DNA of 21,642 nucleotides from Solimonas_A sp035476855 (GTDB taxonomy: Bacteria > Pseudomonadota > Gammaproteobacteria > Nevskiales > Nevskiaceae): NCBI GenBank assembly GCA_035476855.1, contig DATILC010000061.1:1-21642 (forward strand), written 5' to 3'. The position numbers were made by a program, and so were the translations under genes. Positions 16,371 to 21,642 of the stretch are shown here, one piece after another (the stretch's first letter is position 1; each line of letters opens with the position of its first letter). The notes below the pieces were generated by a model. It made no database searches. It was not told the origin of the DNA and worked only from the letters and a program-made list of their open reading frames with translations.

Positions 16371-16549
16371 TCGCTGGAAGACTCGTTGACGCCATCCATG
16401 GCGCAACCTCGGTTAGCCAATCTCACACCGGCCCATGTTTGGCTTACTTCAGCATGACATTGAGTCATGCCTCAGCCGGGCCAAACATTCCATGGCCGGG
16501 CGTTCGCCGGCGTCGACTGCCATTCAAGGCAATCAACGACAGCCCCGGC
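16371..16549. other. Convergent gap between modC and modE
   Basis: This 179-bp gap holds a nested inverted repeat, listed separately, and no open frame I can support. It is more AT-rich than the flanking genes. Confidence 0.7.
16435..16488. terminator. Nested inverted repeat, likely bidirectional terminator
   Basis: The outer arms ATGTTTGGC (16435–16443) and GCCAAACAT (16480–16488) pair perfectly over 9 bp. Inside them, GCATGAC (16452–16458), loop ATTGA, and GTCATGC (16464–16470) pair perfectly over 7 bp. It sits between the convergent modC and modE genes. No long T-run follows on either strand, so function as a terminator is inferred from position and symmetry. Confidence 0.5.
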
Positions 16550-17362
16550 TCACCCCGCCACTCCGAGGATCACGCTGGAGGCCTTGAAGATCGCGCTGGC
16601 GGCCTTGCCCTCCGTCAGGCCGAGTTCGTCGACGCTGGTGTTGGTGATGACGGCAGCGACGCTGTTACCGCCCTTGAGCCCGATCACCACTTCGCTGTTG
16701 ACCGCACCACGGGTCAGCTTGCTGACGCTGCCGCGCAGGCGGTTGCGTGCGGAGAGCTTCATCTCCGGACCCTCGTCCAGCGCGACGATCACCCAGGAAG
16801 CCTTGACCAGGGCCAGCGCATCGACGCCCTTCTTCAGGCCAAGGTTCTCGACGCTCTCATGGGTCACGATCGCCACCAGGCGCTCGCCGCCGGAGAGTTC
16901 CAGCTCGACTTCGTCATTGACCGCGCCGGCCTTGATGCGAACGACCTTGCCGGAAAAGTGGTTGCGCGCACTGGTCATCATGGTCAGTCTCCCCAGCATC
17001 CGCAGGTCGGCCTCGGCATTGTTGATGCGGCCGTTGACGCGTTCAAGGAAGCGCGCGTGCTCGGCGGCCACGGCGCGATAGGTCTCGACCAGTTGGCTGC
17101 CGCGCAGGGTCAGGCGCGTACCGCCACCACCCTTGCCGCCAACGACACGCTCCACCAATGGCCGGTCGGAGAGGTTGTTCATCGCTTCCACCGCGTCCCA
17201 GGCAGCCTTGTAGCTGAGGCCGACGGCCTTGGCGGCCTGGGTGATGGAATGGCTGTCGCCCAGCGCCGCGAGCAATTCGATCCAGCGTGGATTGCCGATC
17301 GTGCCCAGGCGGGTTTCGAGCTGCAGGCTGCCGCTGACCGCGAGCGTCTTCTTCGCGGCCAT
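16550..17362 (-). CDS. modE: Molybdate-responsive transcriptional regulator ModE
   Basis: A 270-residue protein, close to the 262 of E. coli ModE. Residues about 25–90 form the winged helix-turn-helix (SITQAAKAVGLSYKAAWDAVEAMN, then GGKGGGGTRLTLRG). Two tandem Mop domains follow: TSARNHFSGKVVRIKAGAVNDEV (from 131) and LSARNRLRGSVSKLTRGAVNSEV (from 203), each with the SARN molybdate-binding signature. It dimerises and binds DNA when loaded with molybdate, and the operator at 14235–14260 is its evident target. Transcribed convergently to modC and 8 bp after the thioredoxin-like gene, so it probably shares a transcript with ffh rather than with mod genes. Confidence 0.96.
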   Translation of the reverse strand: MAAKKTLAVSGSLQLETRLGTIGNPRWIELLAALGDSHSITQAAKAVGLSYKAAWDAVEAMNNLSDRPLVERVVGGKGGGGTRLTLRGSQLVETYRAVAAEHARFLERVNGRINNAEADLRMLGRLTMMTSARNHFSGKVVRIKAGAVNDEVELELSGGERLVAIVTHESVENLGLKKGVDALALVKASWVIVALDEGPEMKLSARNRLRGSVSKLTRGAVNSEVVIGLKGGNSVAAVITNTSVDELGLTEGKAASAIFKASSVILGVAG

Positions 17363-17370
17363 GCTGGCGT

Positions 17371-17874
17371 CTACTTCTTCATCATCAGCGCCAGCACGCG
17401 CTGCTTGAGATCCTGGGTGAAGCCGGCGCCGTAGCCGTGATAGACCATCTCGATGCGCCCGTCCGCGCCGACCAGGTAGGTCGCCGGCAGGCGCCAGACT
17501 TCGTAGAAGCGCGGCGCAAAGCCAAGCTGGTCGACCACGATCGGGTAACTCACCGGGCGGGTGTCGAGGAAACGCCGGGCATGGGCAACGTCACGGTCGA
17601 TGCTGACGCCCAATACCTCGAAGCGGTCGCCGTAACCGCGCTTGCGCAGGTCCTCCCGCATCGCGTCGAGTTCCGGCATCGCCTGGATGCAGGGCCCGCA
17701 CCAGGAGGCCCAGAAGTCGAGGACCACGACGCGGCCCTTGAGCGCGCTCAGCTTGACGCCCTCCGGTCCGCGCAGCACCACGCCAGCAGCCTCTGGCGCC
17801 ATGTCGCCAATGGTTGCGGCCTGCGCGGGCAGCGCCAGCAGCAGGCTCAGGGCAACGAGGAGGCGGGCCAGCAT
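17371..17874 (-). CDS. TlpA/ResA-like periplasmic thiol-disulfide oxidoreductase
   Basis: A 167-residue protein with a short signal peptide (MLARLLVALSLLLALPAQA, cut about residue 19) and a thioredoxin fold: VVVLDFWASWCGPC with the redox motif WCGPC at 58–62, EVLGVSIDRD, and the cis-proline loop LPATYLVGADGRI (P130). Expected to reduce or exchange disulfides of exported proteins, for example in cytochrome c maturation; the specific partner is unknown. The ATG lies 2 bp after the ffh stop and its own stop is 8 bp before modE, so the three genes are likely cotranscribed. Confidence 0.9.
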   Translation of the reverse strand: MLARLLVALSLLLALPAQAATIGDMAPEAAGVVLRGPEGVKLSALKGRVVVLDFWASWCGPCIQAMPELDAMREDLRKRGYGDRFEVLGVSIDRDVAHARRFLDTRPVSYPIVVDQLGFAPRFYEVWRLPATYLVGADGRIEMVYHGYGAGFTQDLKQRVLALMMKK

Positions 17875-17876
17875 GT

Positions 17877-19241
17877 TCAGCGCTTCGGCATCATGCCCGG
17901 CGGCAGGCGCCCGGCGAGGCTGCGCATCATCTTGGCCATGCCGCCACCGGCGAACTTCTTCATCATGTCCTTGGTGGTCTCGAACTGGCGCAGCAGCTGG
18001 TTGACCTGCTGCACCTCGACACCGGAGCCGGCAGCGATGCGGCGCTTGCGCGAGGCCTTGATCAGGTCAGGGAAGCGGCGCTCCTGCGGCGTCATCGAGT
18101 TGATGATGGCGACAGTGCGGCGGATCTGCTTCTCGGCATCGACGTTCTTCAGCTGGTCCTGCATCTGCTGGCCGCCCGGCAGCTTCTCCAGGATCGACTG
18201 CATGCTGCCCATGTTCTGCATCTGCTCCATCTGCTCGCGGAAATCGCCGAGGTCGAATCCCTTGTTCTTCTTCAGCTTCTCGGCGAGCTTCAGCGCCTTG
18301 TCGTGATCGACCTTGCGCGCCGTCTCCTCGATCAGGCCGAGCACGTCGCCCTGGCCGATGATGCGGTTGGCGATGCGATCCGGATGGAAGATCTCGAGGC
18401 GGTCCGACTTCTCGCCGACGCCGAGGAACTTGATCGGCCGGCCGGTGACCTGGCGCACCGACAGCGCGGCACCGCCGCGGGAGTCGCCGTCGACCTTGGT
18501 CAGGATCACGCCGGTCAGCGGCAGCACGTCAGCGAAGGCCTTGGCGGTCTTGGCGGCGTCCTGGCCGGTCATGCTGTCGACCACGAACAGGGTCTCGACC
18601 GGGTTCAGCACTGCATGCAACTCGGCGATCTCCTTCATCATCGCCTCGTCGACCGTGGTGCGGCCAGCGGTGTCGACGATCAGCACGTCGGCGTAAACCT
18701 TCTTCGCGTGTGCCAGCGCCGCCTCGGCGATCGCCACCGGATGCTGGCCAACCTCGGAGGGGAACCACTCGACGCCGACATTGCCGGCGACGATGCGCAA
18801 CTGTTCGATCGCCGCGGGACGATAGACGTCGGCGGAGACGACGACGACATTCTTCTTCTCGCGCTCCTTCAGCCACAGCGCCAGCTTGCCGGTGCTGGTG
18901 GTCTTGCCGGAGCCCTGCAGGCCCGCCATCAGGATGATCGCAGGCGGCTGCTGGCGCAGGTTGAGCGGCTCGGCATTGCCGCCGAGGGTCTCGGTCAGTT
19001 CCTGCTGCACCACCTTGAGGAACTGCTGGCCCGGCGTCAGCGACTGCAGGATCTCCGAGCCCAGTGCCCGGACCTTGACCTTGTCGATGAAGTCCTTGAC
19101 CACCGGCAGCGCAACGTCCGCCTCCAGCAGCGCCATGCGCAGTTCGCGGGCGGCCGCGTTGATCTGGTCATCGGTCAGCCGGCCCTGCCCGCGGATCGAA
19201 TCGAGGACGCGGGACAGGCGGGTAGTCAGGGTTTCAAACAT
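17877..19241 (-). CDS. ffh: Signal recognition particle GTPase Ffh
   Basis: A 454-residue protein of normal length. N domain 1–85 (LSRVLDSIRGQGRLTDDQI). G domain with GLQGSGKTT (107–115), DVYRPAA (138–144), DTAGR (190–194) and TKVDGD (248–253). The methionine-rich M domain from about 325 (FREQMEQMQNMGSMQSILEKLPG, then SRKRRIAAGSG, which contacts 4.5S RNA) ends GMAKMMRSLAGRLPPGMMPKR. It binds signal sequences at the ribosome and targets them to FtsY. No strong ribosome site precedes the ATG. The 54-bp gap to the upstream metallohydrolase gene carries GCCGG/CCGGC arms around a T-rich loop and a TAGAAT hexamer, so a separate promoter is possible. Confidence 0.98.
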   Translation of the reverse strand: MFETLTTRLSRVLDSIRGQGRLTDDQINAAARELRMALLEADVALPVVKDFIDKVKVRALGSEILQSLTPGQQFLKVVQQELTETLGGNAEPLNLRQQPPAIILMAGLQGSGKTTSTGKLALWLKEREKKNVVVVSADVYRPAAIEQLRIVAGNVGVEWFPSEVGQHPVAIAEAALAHAKKVYADVLIVDTAGRTTVDEAMMKEIAELHAVLNPVETLFVVDSMTGQDAAKTAKAFADVLPLTGVILTKVDGDSRGGAALSVRQVTGRPIKFLGVGEKSDRLEIFHPDRIANRIIGQGDVLGLIEETARKVDHDKALKLAEKLKKNKGFDLGDFREQMEQMQNMGSMQSILEKLPGGQQMQDQLKNVDAEKQIRRTVAIINSMTPQERRFPDLIKASRKRRIAAGSGVEVQQVNQLLRQFETTKDMMKKFAGGGMAKMMRSLAGRLPPGMMPKR

Positions 19242-19295
19242 TGGGAACAGCCGGAAAAGAGAACCGGCGGCAATTCTAGAACATCAGCCGGACCA

Positions 19296-20063
19296 TCAGG
19301 AGGTGATCAGGTCGCCACGCTGCAGGTGGTGGTAGCGCCAGTCGGTCAGCACCTCCCGGCATTCCTTCTCGATGATCTGCTCGCAGCCCGGCTTGTGGTG
19401 GGTCAGGAACAGTTCCGGATGGTGCTTCAGCTTGCGCAATTCGGAGGCCAGCAGGGTCGGGGTGAAGTGCCTGGAGGTCTCGCCCAGCTTCTGTTCCGAA
19501 TCGGGAAAGGCGATTTCGATCATCAGCTTGTCCAGACGCGGCAGGCTGTTGAGGAAATTCCAGAGATTGTCGTTGGCCCAGGTGTCGCCGCTGAAGGCGA
19601 AGGTCCCGCGCGGGCTTTCCAGTGCATAGCCGACGGCCGGCACGGTATGCAGCACCTTGAAGGCGGTCAGGCGCCGGCCCTCGCCCAGGTCGATCGGCTG
19701 GCCGACTCCGATCTCGCTGAAGCGGATCAGGGGAGTCTCCTCGTTGGGCAGCTTCGAGAAGTCCGGCCAGATGGTCCAGTTGAAGATGTGCTGGCGGACG
19801 GCCGCCAAGGTTTCGGCGGTGGTCTGGACCAGGATCGGACGGTCGATCAGGTCGAACAGGTTGTCGGCCATGAAGGCCAGCCCGCAGATATGGTCCAGAT
19901 GCGAGTGGGTCAGGAAGATGTGACTGATGCGTCGCTGCTGGGCCAGGGACAGGTCACCGACACCGGTGCCGGCATCGATCAGGATCTCGTCGTCCACCAG
20001 CAGACTGGTGGTGCGCAAGCCCGGCCCCACCCCTCCGCTGCAGCCCAGGACCTTGATCCGCAT
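19296..20063 (-). CDS. Metallo-beta-lactamase-fold hydrolase, class II cyclic-nucleotide phosphodiesterase-like
   Basis: A 255-residue protein from the ATG at 20063 (MRIKVLGCSGGVGPG), which places the fold's first strand at the N-terminus and has GGA 5 bases upstream; a longer frame to 20141 lacks support. Metal ligands: HSHLDH (53–58), H139 (VLHTVP), D160 (FSGDTW) and H222 or H223 (LTHHKPG). The context THSHLDHICGL resembles the signature of class II cAMP phosphodiesterases, so hydrolysis of a cyclic nucleotide is the best guess, but MBL-fold specificities are hard to read. It is a cytoplasmic protein by the absence of a signal peptide. First gene of the minus-strand group leading to ffh. 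Confidence 0.87.
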   Translation of the reverse strand: MRIKVLGCSGGVGPGLRTTSLLVDDEILIDAGTGVGDLSLAQQRRISHIFLTHSHLDHICGLAFMADNLFDLIDRPILVQTTAETLAAVRQHIFNWTIWPDFSKLPNEETPLIRFSEIGVGQPIDLGEGRRLTAFKVLHTVPAVGYALESPRGTFAFSGDTWANDNLWNFLNSLPRLDKLMIEIAFPDSEQKLGETSRHFTPTLLASELRKLKHHPELFLTHHKPGCEQIIEKECREVLTDWRYHHLQRGDLITS

Positions 20064-20097
20064 GCGTTCCGTATTGTTTGAATTGAGAGTGTTTTTG

Positions 20098-20125
20098 ATC
20101 GTATCACAGCACCTTGCGGCGACAA
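20098..20125 (-). promoter_or_regulatory. Candidate sigma-70 promoter for the metallohydrolase/ffh group
   Basis: On the minus strand TTGTCG (20125–20120), a 16-bp spacer and TACGAT (20103–20098) match the consensus at 4 of 6 positions each. The start of transcription would fall about 25–30 bp before the ATG at 20063. Confidence 0.35.
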
Positions 20126-20162
20126 CCGCGAGGCAGTTCACATTCGGGTATGCTCCCGCGCC

Positions 20163-20960
20163 ATGACGTTCGCACTGATTCTCATTGCCCTCTTCCTCTA
20201 TGCCGCCGCGGCCGGTCTGATCTGGCGTTTCCCGCAGGGACAGGTGGCGCTGGAGCGTTCACTGGCGATCGGCGCGATCGTCCTGCACGGCGGCGTGCTG
20301 GGTCATCAGACGCTCGGTGGCGGCGCCATGCATATCGGCATCAGCGAAGCCGCGTCCCTGTTCACCCTGCAATCGGCCCTGCTGCTGTGGCTGTTGTCCT
20401 GGAAGGAACCGCTGCGCTCGCTGGGACTGGCGATCTATCCGCTGGCCGCCATTGCCGCGGTCTGGGCCGCCGCGATGCCGACGCCGCTGGAAGGCACCCC
20501 GATCACCGACTGGGAACTGCGCTGGCACATCGTGCTGTCGCTGTTCTCGGCAGGACTGCTGACCATCGCGGCGATGCAGGCCGGCGCGCTGGCCCTGCAG
20601 GACCGGCTCCTGCACCGCCATGAACTGACGCGCCTGCTGCTGCGCGGCATGCCGCCGCTGCAGACCATGGAGCGCCTGCTGTTCCAGCTGATCGCCATCG
20701 GCTTCATGCTGCTGTCGCTGACGCTGCTGTCAGGTCTGGGCTTCCTGCACAACTGGTTCGCCCAGCACCTGGCGCACAAGACCATCCTGTCGATCAGCGC
20801 CTGGCTGATCTTCGGCGTGCTGCTGTGGGGCCGCTGGCGCCACGGCTGGCGCGGCCGCACCGCCATCAGCTGGACGCTGGCCGGCTACGCAGTACTCATC
20901 CTCGCGTACTTCGGCAGCAAGCTCGTGCTCGAACAATTCCTAGGCGAGCGCTGGACTTAG
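20163..20960 (+). CDS. ypjD: YpjD, CcsA/cytochrome c assembly family inner-membrane protein
   Basis: A 265-residue polytopic protein with about eight hydrophobic helices. The pattern MPPLQTMERLLFQLIAIGF, then LTLLSGLGFLHNWF, KTILSISAWLIFGVLLWGRWRHGWRGR and a final LAYFGSKLV matches the E. coli YpjD protein closely in order and spacing. YpjD belongs to the cytochrome c assembly (CcsA-like) family but its exact role is not settled. As in enterobacteria it lies beside ffh and before a CorB/YfjD-type gene. The ATG has no Shine–Dalgarno sequence; a TATGCT hexamer only 8 bp upstream raises the possibility of a leaderless message. Confidence 0.9.
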   Translation: MTFALILIALFLYAAAAGLIWRFPQGQVALERSLAIGAIVLHGGVLGHQTLGGGAMHIGISEAASLFTLQSALLLWLLSWKEPLRSLGLAIYPLAAIAAVWAAAMPTPLEGTPITDWELRWHIVLSLFSAGLLTIAAMQAGALALQDRLLHRHELTRLLLRGMPPLQTMERLLFQLIAIGFMLLSLTLLSGLGFLHNWFAQHLAHKTILSISAWLIFGVLLWGRWRHGWRGRTAISWTLAGYAVLILAYFGSKLVLEQFLGERWT

Positions 20961-20984
20961 ACCGTACTCTTGATGCAGTTGCCA

Positions 20985-21013
20985 TTGACAGTCCGCGGCG
21001 CGGGCTGGATAAC
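20985..21013 (+). promoter_or_regulatory. Sigma-70-type promoter before the CorB-like gene
   Basis: A perfect TTGACA (20985–20990), a 17-bp spacer and GATAAC (21008–21013, 4 of 6) stand in the 90-bp gap after ypjD. Transcription would begin near 21020, about 30 bp before the proposed start codon. Confidence 0.6.
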
Positions 21014-21050
21014 TAGTGTTTACTCACGGCCATAGACTGACCGCGCGATC

Positions 21051-21642
21051 TTGGACGACATACCTCTATCGGTCCTCATCGGACTGCTGATCCTGATGCT
21101 GCTGCTCTCGGCATTCTTCTCCGGCTCTGAAACCGGGTTGATGACGATGAATCGCTACCGTCTGCGCACCCGCGCCCAAAAGGGCGAGCGCGCCGCGAAG
21201 CTGGCGCAGGACCTGATCGAACGCCCGGATCAGCTGATCGGCTGGATTCTGCTCGGCAACAACGTGGTCCAGGCCCTCGCCGCCTCGATCACCACGGTGA
21301 TCGGCCTGCGCCTGTTCGGCGAGATCGGCATCGCCTACGCCGCGGGCGTAGTGGCGCTGCTGCTGCTGATCTTCAGCGAGTACATCCCGAAGACGCTCGC
21401 GGCGATCTACCCGGAGCGCGTCGGACTGCCTTCTGCCTACGTGCACTGGATGCTGATCCGGGTGTTCTACCCGGTGGTCTACCTGGTCAACCTGGCCAGC
21501 AACGGCATGCTGCGGCTGATCGGCGTCTCCCCCGAGGAAGCGGCGCAGCACAGCCTCAGCACCGAGGAGCTGCGCACCGTCGTCGCCGAGGCCGGGGCGA
21601 TGATCCCGCATCGCCACCAGAAGATGCTGCTGTCGATCCTCG
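21051..21642 (+). CDS. CorB/YfjD-type HlyC/CorC family membrane protein, 3' end beyond window
   Basis: 197 codons are visible. The N-terminal DUF21/CNNM membrane domain is clear: LIGLLILMLLLSAFFSGSETGLMTMNRYRLR (the FSGSETG motif), then GWILLGNNVVQALAASITTVIGLRLFG, FSEYIPKTLAAIYPERV, and the start of the cytoplasmic part LSTEELRTVVAEAG, HRHQKMLLSIL. It parallels E. coli YfjD, implicated in magnesium or cobalt homeostasis; CBS and CorC domains would follow. The likely start is TTG at 21051, since an in-frame TAG lies at 21033–21035 and no ATG or GTG occurs before the first helix. It follows ypjD, as in E. coli, with its own candidate promoter. Confidence 0.92.
   Translation, partial: MDDIPLSVLIGLLILMLLLSAFFSGSETGLMTMNRYRLRTRAQKGERAAKLAQDLIERPDQLIGWILLGNNVVQALAASITTVIGLRLFGEIGIAYAAGVVALLLLIFSEYIPKTLAAIYPERVGLPSAYVHWMLIRVFYPVVYLVNLASNGMLRLIGVSPEEAAQHSLSTEELRTVVAEAGAMIPHRHQKMLLSIL

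Noticed and set aside
17814..20081. 755-codon plus-strand frame opposite ffh and the metallohydrolase gene
   Set aside because: Antisense to ffh, whose motifs are unambiguous; its Leu/Gly/Asp/Gln-rich translation is a codon-complement artefact.

Overview
The window is about 21.6 kb of GC-rich DNA with the gene content of a free-living Gram-negative gammaproteobacterium. The ffh–ypjD–corB neighbourhood is the order seen in gammaproteobacteria, and an outer membrane is implied by a porin and a type Vc adhesin. The Xanthomonadales/Nevskiales side of the class is a plausible home, but that is inference; no rRNA or other decisive marker is present.

Layout. (1) 1–9243, minus strand: one uninterrupted reading frame of 3081 codons running off the left edge. 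It is a giant trimeric autotransporter adhesin (ESPR signal peptide, three successive head modules separated by necks, then a coiled-coil stalk with three inserted beta modules; the membrane anchor lies outside). (2) 9244–9582: its promoter region, with an 18-bp dyad and two REP-like palindromes. (3) 9583–12742, minus strand: three translationally coupled genes in the order ATP-grasp protein, GNAT-type acyltransferase, GT-B glycosyltransferase. Upstream of the first gene lies a 38-bp element matching the one before the adhesin at 29 of 38 positions. (4) 12899–14194, minus: an OprO/OprP-type porin, divergent from modABC (14288–16370, plus), with a ModE-like operator between them. (5) 16550–20063, minus: PDEII-like metallohydrolase, ffh, a TlpA/ResA-like thioredoxin and modE, closely packed, with modE converging on modC across a nested inverted repeat. 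(6) 20163–21642, plus: ypjD and the start of a CorB/YfjD-type gene.

How the parts work together. The molybdate system is self-contained: ModE can sense molybdate and bind the operator between the porin and modA, which suggests the porin is part of the same regulon and may admit oxyanions through the outer membrane. The least conventional part is the left half: a very large adhesin and a compact ATP-grasp/GNAT/glycosyltransferase operon that appear to share a regulator. The trio may modify the adhesin or make a co-produced surface or small molecule; its substrate cannot be read from the sequence.
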